Positions 7,797 to 16,595 of a DNA stretch of 50,101 bases are shown here, piece after piece. Where the stretch lies: assembly GCF_001552255.1 (NCBI RefSeq), contig NZ_BCQV01000035.1, positions 1 through 50,101 on the forward strand. Direction: 5' to 3'. Position numbers and translations under genes: made by a program. The first letter of the stretch is position 1, and each line of letters begins with the position of its first letter. The notes beneath the pieces are model-generated. The model was not told the origin of the DNA and did no database searches. It saw only the letters and a program-made list of their open reading frames with translations. Origin of the DNA: Alicyclobacillus shizuokensis NBRC 103103. Its GTDB lineage: Bacteria > Bacillota > Bacilli > Alicyclobacillales > Alicyclobacillaceae.

Positions 7797-9110
7797 GTGC
7801 AAACATCGACAAAAAAGCACCTTTCCGCCACCGTCACCTACCTTCTCGCCGGGCTGTTTATCGCCGTTACCTGCCTGGCCGCGACCGGGTGGGCCATGCC
7901 GGAGTGGGTCGGCGGCCAGTGGTGGGGATGGGCAACGGTAAGTGTGCTGCACGGCGTCTTGCTCGGATTCATGCTCACGGTGGCTTATGGGGTGTTGTAT
8001 CAGGTCGTTCCCATCGCGTTTCAGGCACCGCCGATGCCGCGCCATATTCTCTACTGGCACCTCCCCCTGCACCTTGCCTCCACGGCCGGATTGTTGCTGG
8101 GCTTTGTCGCGCACTGGAGGTGGCTGACCACCTTGGGTGGCCTTGGGGTGTTGGCTGGTTTGCTCGCGTTTCTCCATTTTCTGTATCACAGAAGCTACAA
8201 ACACGCACGCAACCGTACGCCGGTTCACCGTATGTTGGGCATTCCCATTCTCGGGCTTGTCTTCACCATCCTTTTTGGACTGGACCAGGCGGCCCGGCCT
8301 ACGGGCGTCGACAGCCACCTCCTGCTCACCCATGCGGTTCTGGGCGGGCTTGTGTTTTGGGGCGGACTGGTCATGGTCATCTCCTACAAGTTTGTCCCGA
8401 TGTTCGTACTCAGTCACGGCTACCGCGCATCGCTGACCCGGGCCGGGGTGTTCTATTTCGTAGGCTGTGGCCTTCTGGCCGGATGCCATTTTTTCCAGCA
8501 CCTGCAGCCTACCTTGTCCGCATCCGGCGCCTTCTGGATGCGAGCCGTGGAGTTCCTTTGCGCGCTGGCCGTTGTCGTCGGCTTGGGCCTGTTCAGCCTG
8601 GATATGGGACGCATCGTGACGGCCCGCAAACGAAAGCGCATAGTGTTTCCGTTGCGGGTAGCGTTGGCAGCCCTTTGTGTGACGCTTGTCAGCGAAGCCC
8701 TGCTGGCGGTCTGTGCGGCTGCCCCCAACCTGCGCTTGCTGGTGCTGGCGGCGTACCTATTTTTGTTTGCCGGTCTGGTCCCACTGGTCTTCGCCTATGC
8801 GCAAAAAATCGTACCCTTTCTTTGGTTTGAGTACCGCTTCAGCAAGCGGCCCGAGCGCAAGTCCGCTCCGCTCATCGACGACATGGTGCCGCCGGGCCGC
8901 GCACGCGCCGCTCTGACTCTGTACGCCCTGGGTACACTATGCGGTGGCATGCTAGTCTGCGGATTTGTGCCCCTTCCATGGCTGCAGGCCGGAGCCTGCG
9001 TCAGCGCGACACTGACCACCGCGGGCGCACTCATCCTGTTCACGGCGCTGTGCCACGTACTGACCATCGGCGGCCCAAGACCGGTTGAAGACCCGACCGC
9101 TGATCGATGA
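7797..9110 (+). CDS. Second twelve-span membrane protein with conserved His helices
   Basis: A 437-residue polytopic protein. Helix 2 has LHGVLLGFMLTVAYGVLYQV and a middle helix has LLTHAVLGGLVFWGGLVMVI, again a His-plus-small-residue pattern like cbb3/NorB/NnrS proteins. The C-terminus is short and soluble. It is divergent from the similar 427-residue gene, with the broken cupredoxin gene between them, so the three once formed a likely redox or nitrogen-oxide module. The start is a GTG preceded by GGGGG. Exact start and function are uncertain. Confidence 0.55.
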   Translation: MQTSTKKHLSATVTYLLAGLFIAVTCLAATGWAMPEWVGGQWWGWATVSVLHGVLLGFMLTVAYGVLYQVVPIAFQAPPMPRHILYWHLPLHLASTAGLLLGFVAHWRWLTTLGGLGVLAGLLAFLHFLYHRSYKHARNRTPVHRMLGIPILGLVFTILFGLDQAARPTGVDSHLLLTHAVLGGLVFWGGLVMVISYKFVPMFVLSHGYRASLTRAGVFYFVGCGLLAGCHFFQHLQPTLSASGAFWMRAVEFLCALAVVVGLGLFSLDMGRIVTARKRKRIVFPLRVALAALCVTLVSEALLAVCAAAPNLRLLVLAAYLFLFAGLVPLVFAYAQKIVPFLWFEYRFSKRPERKSAPLIDDMVPPGRARAALTLYALGTLCGGMLVCGFVPLPWLQAGACVSATLTTAGALILFTALCHVLTIGGPRPVEDPTADR

Positions 9111-9259
9111 AAACGGGCGCTATGGTCCGTTCGGACTAGGCAATGACTAGTTCCCATGGAACTGGAGTGAAAGTTTTGAAAGCTGTACAATACTGTAGAA
9201 TGAGGTGGGTTTCCGCCCAACACGCTTGGTCCACCATCTGGTGGCGCCGCAACAACCTC

Positions 9260-9874
9260 ATGGAAAGCCCGGTGATTTCCGTCGTGAAATGGTCCGATAG
9301 GTGGCATCGACCCCGCCACGCGTTCGCACGCATGGACGCCTGGCTGATTGATTTCCTGCAGAGACGCTTCAACCTGTTGATGGCTCTCGTCCTCGTCGGT
9401 CTGTGCGTGTGGGGATTGGTGTCCGGGTTCGCGTGGTTTGTCCTGGGCATGGCGGCCGTCGGTGCTCTGAGTTATTTCATGGGTCTGACCGTTTCTCTGC
9501 TCTGCGGCATCGCGTGTACCGGCGCGGACATCGGACTCGGCGTGGGATTGGGGACGAATTGGAGTGTGTCGCCGGTTTTGCTGCAATGCGTGGGGTACGG
9601 CTGCAGCGCATGGCTCGGCTTTCGCCACAAGCAACAGCAGGAACAGGCGAAACAACGGTTGTTAACCAGCTACGACGGCCATGAACCCCAGATTCTGCCC
9701 TGGGCCGTTGTCAACGAAATCCGCACATCTCTGGCCGCTGTGCGCTTCCTGCTCTTTCCACTGCACGAGGAACACACCAGTCAGGAACTCAAGAAAGCCA
9801 CGGACGAACTGTCCCGCTTGGAGGCGCTCTTTACAGAAATTGAACAAGAAGAGATGCAGAGAAAGCGGCGCTAG
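9260..9874 (+). CDS. Four-span membrane protein with cytosolic helical tail
   Basis: About 204 residues. Residues 25-120 form about four hydrophobic helices (for example LLMALVLVGLCVWGLVSGF). The tail contains VVNEIRTSLAAVRFLLFPL and a charged coiled coil (LKKATDELSRLEALFTEIEQ). The tail layout resembles a histidine-kinase dimerisation helix pair without its phospho-accepting His, and no ATPase domain follows. The start is uncertain: 9143 and 9332 are also possible, and none has a clear ribosome binding site. It ends 4 bases into the convergent response regulator gene. It might be a membrane sensor for the input-less kinase nearby. Confidence 0.5.
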   Translation: MESPVISVVKWSDRWHRPRHAFARMDAWLIDFLQRRFNLLMALVLVGLCVWGLVSGFAWFVLGMAAVGALSYFMGLTVSLLCGIACTGADIGLGVGLGTNWSVSPVLLQCVGYGCSAWLGFRHKQQQEQAKQRLLTSYDGHEPQILPWAVVNEIRTSLAAVRFLLFPLHEEHTSQELKKATDELSRLEALFTEIEQEEMQRKRR

Positions 9875-10566
9875 CTCTGCGATGCGTCATCCCCTTGACC
9901 GGGAATCGTATATCCCTCCCGAACCGCATAGGCGGCCGCCTGTGCCCGGTTGTTCAAGTGCAGCTTGTCCAGGATATTGCGTACATGGTTGCGCACCGTG
10001 TTTTCGCTGATGAACAGAGCGCGAGCGATGTCGCGGTTGCTGGCCCCGACGCTCAAGTGCCGCAACACTTCGACCTCACGGTCGGTCAGCTTTTCGACTC
10101 CTTCGGCTTGACTGGCGGGCTGTGGGTTGTTGAGCTCGGTAATGATGCGCATGGCCAAGTTACCAGGGATGACAGGTTCCCCGGCGTGCACCCGACGGAC
10201 GGCTTCCATCACTTCGGTGGGCCCCGCGTTTTTCAAAATGTATCCGGCAGCACCGTTCTTCACGGCTTCGAACAGCGTCTCTTCGGCATCCGACACGGTA
10301 AGAATAAGTATGGAAACATCCGGGAACTGCCGCTTGATCAGCAGTGTGGCTTCCAACCCGTTGCACACCGGCATGTTGATGTCCATCAAGACGACATCCG
10401 GACGGAGTTCAGCACATTGTCGCAGAGCTTCCTGGCCGTTTGCCGCCTCCCCCACCACCGCGATGTCCTCCGCGCGTTCCAGAATCGCCCGCACGCCTTG
10501 CCGAAACAGCTCGTGGTCATCGACCACCAACACGCCAATGGCGGCTTTTGATTCGCCAAGATCCAT
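9871..10566 (-). CDS. NarL/LiaR-family response regulator
   Basis: A 231-residue two-domain regulator. The receiver domain (about 10-125) has the acidic pair in VLVVDDHELFRQG, the phospho-Asp in VVLMDINMP and the conserved Lys in GYILKNAG. The LuxR-type HTH (about 165-225) has LTDREVEVLRHL and the recognition helix SENTVRNHVRNIL. ATG 10566 is supported by GGAGG eight bases upstream. Upstream in-frame ATGs lack one. It is divergent from the partner kinase at 10791 and is probably phosphorylated by it. Targets are unknown. The neighbouring oxidase and redox genes make a respiratory role plausible. Confidence 0.85.
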   Translation of the reverse strand: MDLGESKAAIGVLVVDDHELFRQGVRAILERAEDIAVVGEAANGQEALRQCAELRPDVVLMDINMPVCNGLEATLLIKRQFPDVSILILTVSDAEETLFEAVKNGAAGYILKNAGPTEVMEAVRRVHAGEPVIPGNLAMRIITELNNPQPASQAEGVEKLTDREVEVLRHLSVGASNRDIARALFISENTVRNHVRNILDKLHLNNRAQAAAYAVREGYTIPGQGDDASQS

Positions 10567-10748
10567 ACCTACCGCCTCCACTTCAAACCTCTCGGCAAGA
10601 TCCATGATAGCGCTTCGGCGCTTCCGGTGCACGCCCGCCGCGCGTGTCGGACTGTGTCGGAACCGTGACAACGTATGGGAGCCCCTGGCTACCGCCGTGC
10701 ACGATTCATTACAATGGAATTACGGGAATTACGAGAAGGGAATTCGCT

Positions 10749-10765
10749 GGTGTGTCTTGCACACC
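10749..10765. promoter_or_regulatory. Inverted repeat GGTGTG-N5-CACACC
   Basis: Perfect six-base arms lie in the divergent gap between the response regulator and the kinase, 25 bases before the kinase start. A partial direct repeat GGAATTACG precedes it (about 10714-10730). It could be an operator or a small hairpin. This is low-confidence inference. Confidence 0.3.
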
Positions 10766-10790
10766 CATCGGGGAACGGAGTGGATATGGG

Positions 10791-11540
10791 GTGGAAGAGG
10801 TCGTCCGAGCCGGAAAGTCACAAACGGCCCGTCGAAACAAGCTGAGTGAATCGGCCCGGCGGAGGCTGGAGCTTCATTATACACTACAGGAACGTCATCG
10901 CTTGGCGCGTGATTTGCACGATGGTATCTCACAGGATCTCGCCTACGCTAGTTCGTTGGCCAAGCGCTTGGTGGCGGACAGCGAGTCGGGCCGTCCCATC
11001 CCAGTGGAGGATGTGAGAGCCATCAGCCGTATTCTGGATCAAAGCCTGGTGGAACTGCGTCAGGCCATCTACGACCTCGCGGTCGATCCGGACGAAGACC
11101 TGCTGCGTCACATTCGGCGCTATGCAGCCGACTTTCAGTCGCGCTACGGCATTACGATAGAAGTTGACGTTGAGGGTTCCATCCCAATGTTGGACGCGTA
11201 CATCACCAGCCAAATTCTGCGTGTCGTGCAAGAAGCCCTGGCCAACGTATGCAAACACGCTCATGCCCAACGCGTGCAGATCCGGGTCCGGCGAACGGGT
11301 ACCTCGACCACTTCGGACTTGGCCGGACATGAAGGAGTCGATTGGGATGGGATTGCAGTCAGCATAAGCGACGATGGACGGGGGTTCACCCCGTCCATCC
11401 CCGCCTCCCCCGGACACTATGGGCTTCAGACCATGCGTGAACGCTGTCAACTGATTGGCGGCAAGTGCCAGGTCAACTCCGAGATCGGCCGGGGAACAGT
11501 GGTAACACTTGAGGTTCCCCTCCGTGGGCCGGAACCATAA
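10791..11540 (+). CDS. Soluble NarL-family sensor histidine kinase
   Basis: About 249 residues with no membrane segment or recognisable sensor domain. The HisKA_3 dimerisation domain carries the phospho-His in LARDLHDGISQDL (about residue 44). The ATPase part has VVQEALANVCKHAHA (N box), SDDGRGF (G1) and GHYGLQTMRERC (G2). I chose GTG 10791 because GGAG is ten bases upstream and the domain begins soon after. It pairs with the divergent response regulator. Lacking its own input domain, it probably senses through a partner, perhaps the membrane protein at 9260. Its last 68 bases overlap the convergent ctaA gene. Confidence 0.85.
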   Translation: MEEVVRAGKSQTARRNKLSESARRRLELHYTLQERHRLARDLHDGISQDLAYASSLAKRLVADSESGRPIPVEDVRAISRILDQSLVELRQAIYDLAVDPDEDLLRHIRRYAADFQSRYGITIEVDVEGSIPMLDAYITSQILRVVQEALANVCKHAHAQRVQIRVRRTGTSTTSDLAGHEGVDWDGIAVSISDDGRGFTPSIPASPGHYGLQTMRERCQLIGGKCQVNSEIGRGTVVTLEVPLRGPEP

Positions 11541-12513
11541 TCCGATAGTTTGCGCCCAGAGCGGTCAGGGCGCACAGGTCCGCGAACAACAGCGAAGAGA
11601 AGGAGACGTGCGTGAGAAAAGCGGGTAAGCTCAGATGGGAAAAAATCAGCCAAGCCCCGCTGAATGCCTGTAGACAAATCAGAGCGACCGAAAGAACGGT
11701 GAAGCAGCAAATCCCCCGACTGACCGTGCGGAATCGATACCCCAGGATGGCCAGTCGGATGGTGACCAGGAGCAGACCCAGGGCGAGACCGCGATGCATC
11801 ACGTCGATGACAAATACATGGGGCATCGTGTGGTACGACTCCATAGGCAACGGCCAGCCCCGAAAACTCGCTCCGTCGCCCGTGCTGGCGACATAGGATC
11901 CGACGTAAATCGCGACGTAGGAGAACGCAAGCGCAAACCATGACCAAAGATACAGCGTTCTCCCCAAGCTCGCGTCGTCACGGCCATGTGCAACCTTGTG
12001 CGCTAGCTCAGGGCGCCACCCCTGTCCCCGCTCGGTTCGCCAGCTTCCCACTGTCATAACCGTTACACCACCCAGCGCCAAAAGGGCGATTCCCATATGC
12101 GTAGCCATCAGCGCAGGTGGATTGATGGCGAACACGGCCAGCGCCCCGAGTATGGACTCCAAAACCACGCCCAGCACCATCCAGGCAATCGAGATGCGCA
12201 CCCAACGATGTCTGCCGTACCAGCGCCAGGCGCAGATGATGGTCACCAGCAGCAAGATCTCCATCGTGAACACACTAACGCGATGGGCATACTCGATGGC
12301 AGTGTGTTCCGACCAAACGGACGGGATGAGTTGTCCCTTGCAGAGTGGCCAATCGTGTCCACACCCATAGACCGATCCGGTCGCTGTATCGGTAAACCCA
12401 ATCACATTAGCGACAAACAGGACAATCAGGGTGGTCAGCGACAACCCGAACAGCCGACCCTGCCGCGGCTTAGCTGCCCCGTCCGACGTGGGTTTAATGG
12501 CCTGCATACTCAT
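11473..12513 (-). CDS. ctaA: Heme A synthase
   Basis: A 346-residue eight-helix membrane enzyme that oxidises the C8 methyl of heme O to give heme A for aa3-type oxidases. Visible marks are the extracellular Cys pair in YGCGHDWPLC and His-bearing helices in IEYAHRVSVF, MATHMGIALL, VMHRGLALGL and FLTHVSFSSL. ATG 12513 has GGAGG nine bases upstream. It is last in the minus-strand unit qoxABCD-ctaB-ctaA, which supplies the enzyme and its heme together. No second Cys pair is seen in the C-terminal half. The 3' end overlaps the kinase gene tail to tail. Confidence 0.93.
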   Translation of the reverse strand: MSMQAIKPTSDGAAKPRQGRLFGLSLTTLIVLFVANVIGFTDTATGSVYGCGHDWPLCKGQLIPSVWSEHTAIEYAHRVSVFTMEILLLVTIICAWRWYGRHRWVRISIAWMVLGVVLESILGALAVFAINPPALMATHMGIALLALGGVTVMTVGSWRTERGQGWRPELAHKVAHGRDDASLGRTLYLWSWFALAFSYVAIYVGSYVASTGDGASFRGWPLPMESYHTMPHVFVIDVMHRGLALGLLLVTIRLAILGYRFRTVSRGICCFTVLSVALICLQAFSGAWLIFSHLSLPAFLTHVSFSSLLFADLCALTALGANYRIMVPAHGGEPQVLPLFPGRSRS

Positions 12514-12606
12514 CTGCGGCAACCTCCTGTATTTCGAGCGCTCGTGTCCCCGTGGGCCTTGCGCCGACTGGGCTCCTCATTGCGGACAAGGTCAGCCGCG
12601 TTTCCA

Positions 12607-13536
12607 TCATACCAGGCTCGCCACCACAAGCAGCGTGAACAATGCTGGCAAATCCAGCAGCGACCATAAAAACGTCCGCTTGGCCCAGACGGTGGTCTCG
12701 TCGGCCTCGCGCCACATGCGCAGGTTGGCCAGCAAAAAGACCACGCCCACGGCCGCTGCGGCAACGACGTACCAGGCATGGACAGTACCGGTGAGCCAGG
12801 GTACGAGTGAAACCAGCAACAGGAGCACGGCGTACCCCACGCATTGGCGCTTGGTGGTCCGTGCGCCGCGGACCGCTGGCATCATCGGAATTCCGGCCCG
12901 TACGTAATCGGCATTCTTATACAGCGCCAACGCCCAAAAATGTGGCGGCGTCCAAAAGAACACAATGGCAAACAGCGCCCAAGCAGTCACGCTCAGGTGC
13001 CCGGTGACGGCGGCCCAACCTACCAGTGGCGGAAACGCGCCCGCGCCACCACCAATGACGATGTTTTGCGGTGTGGTACGCTTGAGCCACATGGTATAAA
13101 TCACGGCGTAGTAGACAAATCCGGCTGCGGACAACAGCGCCGACAGCGGATTCGCAAACACCCAGAGGACGACCACCGACAACACGCCCAACGTGATTCC
13201 GTACGCGAGGGTCGCCCGTGAAGACACCCGGCCCATTGGCAAGGGACGCCTTGCCGTCCGCGACATGACCGCATCGATGTCCCGGTCATACCACATGTTC
13301 ACGGCCGCCGCCCCGCCTGTCGACAGAGCCAGACCCAGCAGCAACGCGAGGCTTTGTCCAAGGCTGGGTATGCCCCCTCGCGCGACGATGGCCGCGGCGT
13401 AGGCGGTGAATAACAGCAGCACCATGATTCGCGGCTTTGTCAGCTCAATGAACACCTTGACGGTGTCCAGCCAACCGCGCGGCACTTGCACAACGTCCGC
13501 ATCCGATTTCGCCCGTCCGACTGACATCGTCGCCAT
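12607..13536 (-). CDS. ctaB: Protoheme IX farnesyltransferase (heme O synthase)
   Basis: A 309-residue UbiA-superfamily membrane enzyme that attaches farnesyl to heme B. The first Asp-rich motif is NMWYDRDIDAVMSRTARRPL (about 80-99). FFWTPPHFWALALYKNADYV follows and carries the second conserved region. Length and nine-helix pattern fit CyoE/CtaB. ATG 13536 follows AAAGGAG with an eight-base gap. It lies between qoxD and ctaA, giving heme B to heme O to heme A in order. Confidence 0.94.
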   Translation of the reverse strand: MATMSVGRAKSDADVVQVPRGWLDTVKVFIELTKPRIMVLLLFTAYAAAIVARGGIPSLGQSLALLLGLALSTGGAAAVNMWYDRDIDAVMSRTARRPLPMGRVSSRATLAYGITLGVLSVVVLWVFANPLSALLSAAGFVYYAVIYTMWLKRTTPQNIVIGGGAGAFPPLVGWAAVTGHLSVTAWALFAIVFFWTPPHFWALALYKNADYVRAGIPMMPAVRGARTTKRQCVGYAVLLLLVSLVPWLTGTVHAWYVVAAAAVGVVFLLANLRMWREADETTVWAKRTFLWSLLDLPALFTLLVVASLV

Positions 13537-13640
13537 GGACGATTCTCCTTTCTCATCAAGGGGCTTGGTCAGAGACTGGGTGAGTTACCCAGCCTCTTCC
13601 CAGTGTGCGACCCTTGGGACGGTAAAATGCACCAGACCCG

Positions 13641-13961
13641 TCAATACGACTGATAATGGAAGGTCATAATCCAGATGGACATCAGACAGATGGCAAACGT
13701 GAAGATCAGACCTATCAACAACGTCACCGAGTGGTACGGAGGACCGTCACCTTCCGTAACGTGCATGAAGAAGAACAGCTGTACCAAGATCTGCAATCCG
13801 GCCAGAATCATCAAGATCCACATCGTCGGCCCGAGGGACATGGCGTGCGTCAGCGCCAACACGAAAGAGATGGCGGTCAGCACCAAGGACAACACGTAAC
13901 CCACAATGTATAGGGTCGGCGAATGGTGGCCGTGCTGAGTTGTTTGCGCTCCCCGCTCCAT
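13641..13961 (-). CDS. qoxD: Quinol oxidase subunit IV
   Basis: A 106-residue protein with three membrane helices. The second contains LQILVQLFFFMHVTEGDGP, the hallmark of CyoD/QoxD subunits. It helps assemble the oxidase and stabilise the catalytic core. It follows qoxC by one base, consistent with coupled translation. Confidence 0.88.
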   Translation of the reverse strand: MERGAQTTQHGHHSPTLYIVGYVLSLVLTAISFVLALTHAMSLGPTMWILMILAGLQILVQLFFFMHVTEGDGPPYHSVTLLIGLIFTFAICLMSIWIMTFHYQSY

Positions 13962-13962
13962 T

Positions 13963-14592
13963 TTACATCACCACCCCGGACAAGTAGACAACCGTGAAGA
14001 TGAACACCCACACGACATCGAGGAAGTGCCAGTACAGGTTGACGATAAACACCTTGCGCGCGGTGACCGCGGTGATGCCGCGCCGCGCCACCTGCAGCAA
14101 CGTGATGAACATCCAGCCAATGCCGAGCGACACGTGACTGCCGTGCGTGCCCACCAGAGTGAAAAACGCCGACAGGAACGCGCTCCTCTGCATCGTCGCC
14201 CCTTCCGCCACGTCTGCCACGAACTCTTGGATTTCCAGGCCCACGAATCCGAGTCCGAGCAGCATGGTGACGATAAGCCACGCCATCAGCTGCTTCTTAT
14301 GCCCGTTGCGCATGGCCAAGGTCGCCAATCCGCCGGTAAAACTGCTGGTCAACAGCAAGAACGTCTCGATGGTGAAGCCAGGCACGTCAAAAATTTCGTG
14401 CGGCGTCGGACCGCCATCCGTATGCGTCCGCACCACCAGATAGGTGGCAAACAGACACGCGAACAGCAGCATGTCCGTCGAGAGAAATAACCAGAACCCC
14501 ATAATGCGGACGGACTGGTGCGGGTCTCGGTACTCTATGGACGAGGCCCGCGCAGATCCGCCGGGTGTGACGTGTTTTTCTGCGAGCGCCAT
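13963..14592 (-). CDS. qoxC: Quinol oxidase subunit III
   Basis: A 209-residue protein with five membrane helices, the short form typical of quinol oxidases. Conserved segments include GFWLFLSTDMLLFACLFATY, HEIFDVPGFTIETFLLLTSS, LVGTHGSHVSLGIGWM and YWHFLDVVWVFIFTVVYL. It lies 2 bases after qoxB and 1 base before qoxD. The ribosome binding site is GGGGAGG. Confidence 0.93.
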   Translation of the reverse strand: MALAEKHVTPGGSARASSIEYRDPHQSVRIMGFWLFLSTDMLLFACLFATYLVVRTHTDGGPTPHEIFDVPGFTIETFLLLTSSFTGGLATLAMRNGHKKQLMAWLIVTMLLGLGFVGLEIQEFVADVAEGATMQRSAFLSAFFTLVGTHGSHVSLGIGWMFITLLQVARRGITAVTARKVFIVNLYWHFLDVVWVFIFTVVYLSGVVM

Positions 14593-14594
14593 GC

Positions 14595-16565
14595 TTACAA
14601 CCTCCCCAGCGCCGACTCGGTCTCAACGACCTCGTGGGGCGGAATGTGATACTCGTCGTCGTACTCAAACGCACGCAGGATGAGACAGATGACCACACCG
14701 AGCAATCCCAGCGCCGCCAACCAGAACCATTCGAACACGAAACCAAATCCAGCCACGAAGAAGCAGGCACTGAGAATGAAGGGACGCCCCGAATTCTTCG
14801 GCATGTGAATCGGCGCAATCTCATCGGCGGACGGTCGCAACGCCTGGATTTGACCCGTTTGCTTCATCTCCCACCAAGCGTCACGCGAGGTGACCGTGGG
14901 AATGACCGCAAAGTTATAATGCGGGACCGGCGACGGCAACGACCATTCCAGCGTGCGTCCATCCCAGATGTCGCCCGTCACGTCGCGCTCACCGTACTTG
15001 ATGCTGTACAGGACCTGCGCCACGATGAACAAGAAGCCGATGCCCATCAGATACGCGCCGATGGTCGAGACCAGGTTCAGCGTGTTCCAACCCATGTCGG
15101 CCGGGTAGACGTACATACGCCGCTGCATGCCCATAAAGCCCAGTGCATACTGCGGCATGAAGCACACATAGAAACCGATGTTAAAGAACCAGAAGGCGTA
15201 GCGGCCCAGCCTATCGTCCAGCTTGAAGCCGAACATTTTCGGCCACCAATAGTACATCCCAGCCAGCATGCCAAAGACCACGCCGCCAATCAGCACCTGG
15301 TGGAAGTGAGCAATCAAGAAGTAGCTGTTGTGGTACTGATAATCAGCCGGCGCAGCCGCCAGCATGACGCCGGTGGCGCCACCGATGGCGAAGCACGGTA
15401 CAAACGCGATGGTCCACAACATCGGCAGCTCCAGACGGATGCGGCCGCGAAACATCGTGAACAACCAGTTGAAGATCTTCACACCGGTCGGGATGGCCAC
15501 AGCCATTGACGCCACGGCAAAGAAGGTGTTGACATCGGCGCCCGCGCCCATCGTGAAGAAGTGGTGCGCCCACACAAAGTAGCTGATGACGCTGATGAGC
15601 AGCAAGGACGCAACCATCGAAGTGTATCCGAAGACGCGCTTGCGCGAGAACGTCGCCACAACCTCGGAGAACACCCCGAAAGCCGGCATGATGACGATGT
15701 ACACCTCCGGGTGACCCCAGATCCAGAACAGGTTGATGTACATCATCGGATCGCCGCCGTGCGCCATGGTGAAAAAGTGCGTACCGACTATCCGATCCAG
15801 CAGCAACAGCGCCAGCGCCACCGTCAATGCTGGAAAGGCGAAGATGATGACCAACGACGTCGCCACAACTGACCATGTGAACAACGGCATCCGCATCAGA
15901 GTCATCCCAGGCGCCCGCATTTTCAGGATGGTTGCCAGGAAGTTGATGCCTGTACCGATGCTGCCGATACCCGAAATCTGCAGCGCGAGCAAATAGAAGT
16001 TCTCACCGGGCCCCTTGTCAAACTCCGGTCCGGCCAATGGCGGATAGCTGACCCAGCCCGCGTCCGGGGAACCGCCAAATACGAAGGAGATGTTAAACAA
16101 CAGCGCCCCGAAGAAAAACAGCCAAAAACTGATGGCATTCAAGTACGGGAACGCCACGTCGCGAGCGCCAATCTGCAGCGGCACCGCGATGTTGAACAAG
16201 GCGAAGATGAACGGCATGGCCATGAACAGAATCATGATAGTGCCGTGCGTCGTGAAGATCTGATCATAGTGTTCGGCGTCCAGAAAGTGATTGTTGGGCA
16301 CCGCCAGCTGCGTGCGCAAGAGCAGCGCGTCCACGCCGCCGCGAAACATCATCAGCAGTGACGCTATCAGGTACATGATGCCAATCTTCTTGTGGTCAAC
16401 GGTGGTCAACCACTCGCGCCACAACCATCCCCACTTTTTAAAATAGGTGAGGACGAACACAATCCCAAAACCTGTAAGCAAAATCAGGACGTCCGAAATC
16501 CAAATCAGCGGACCCTCGTTCCACATCAGGTACTGGTCCCCAAACGTATGGAGCCATTGTGGCAT
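14595..16565 (-). CDS. qoxB: Quinol oxidase subunit I (catalytic, heme-copper)
   Basis: A 656-residue membrane protein, the length of CyoB/QoxB with extra helices at both ends. It reduces O2 to water and pumps protons. Quinol-site residues known from E. coli CyoB are present: R75 and D79 in FRGGVDA, H99 and Q102 in HYDQIF. H107 of TTHGTIM is a heme ligand. GHPEVYI carries the CuB His and the proton-channel Glu, and the His pair of VWAHHFFTMG and LIAHFHQVL complete the metal site. D136 (GARDVAFP) marks the D-channel. The operon supplies heme A, so this is probably an aa3-type menaquinol oxidase. ATG 16565 follows AAAGGAGTG. Confidence 0.95.
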   Translation of the reverse strand: MPQWLHTFGDQYLMWNEGPLIWISDVLILLTGFGIVFVLTYFKKWGWLWREWLTTVDHKKIGIMYLIASLLMMFRGGVDALLLRTQLAVPNNHFLDAEHYDQIFTTHGTIMILFMAMPFIFALFNIAVPLQIGARDVAFPYLNAISFWLFFFGALLFNISFVFGGSPDAGWVSYPPLAGPEFDKGPGENFYLLALQISGIGSIGTGINFLATILKMRAPGMTLMRMPLFTWSVVATSLVIIFAFPALTVALALLLLDRIVGTHFFTMAHGGDPMMYINLFWIWGHPEVYIVIMPAFGVFSEVVATFSRKRVFGYTSMVASLLLISVISYFVWAHHFFTMGAGADVNTFFAVASMAVAIPTGVKIFNWLFTMFRGRIRLELPMLWTIAFVPCFAIGGATGVMLAAAPADYQYHNSYFLIAHFHQVLIGGVVFGMLAGMYYWWPKMFGFKLDDRLGRYAFWFFNIGFYVCFMPQYALGFMGMQRRMYVYPADMGWNTLNLVSTIGAYLMGIGFLFIVAQVLYSIKYGERDVTGDIWDGRTLEWSLPSPVPHYNFAVIPTVTSRDAWWEMKQTGQIQALRPSADEIAPIHMPKNSGRPFILSACFFVAGFGFVFEWFWLAALGLLGVVICLILRAFEYDDEYHIPPHEVVETESALGRL

Positions 16566-16595
16566 CGACCGTTCACTCCTTTCGCCAGTACGCCA

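Noticed and set aside
7656-8501. 281-residue minus-strand frame
   Set aside because: Low-complexity Gln/Arg/Gly composition, antisense to the 12-helix protein.
7484-8830. 448-residue plus-strand frame
   Set aside because: It is Arg/Pro-rich and overlaps the real membrane protein in another frame. Typical GC-rich shadow.
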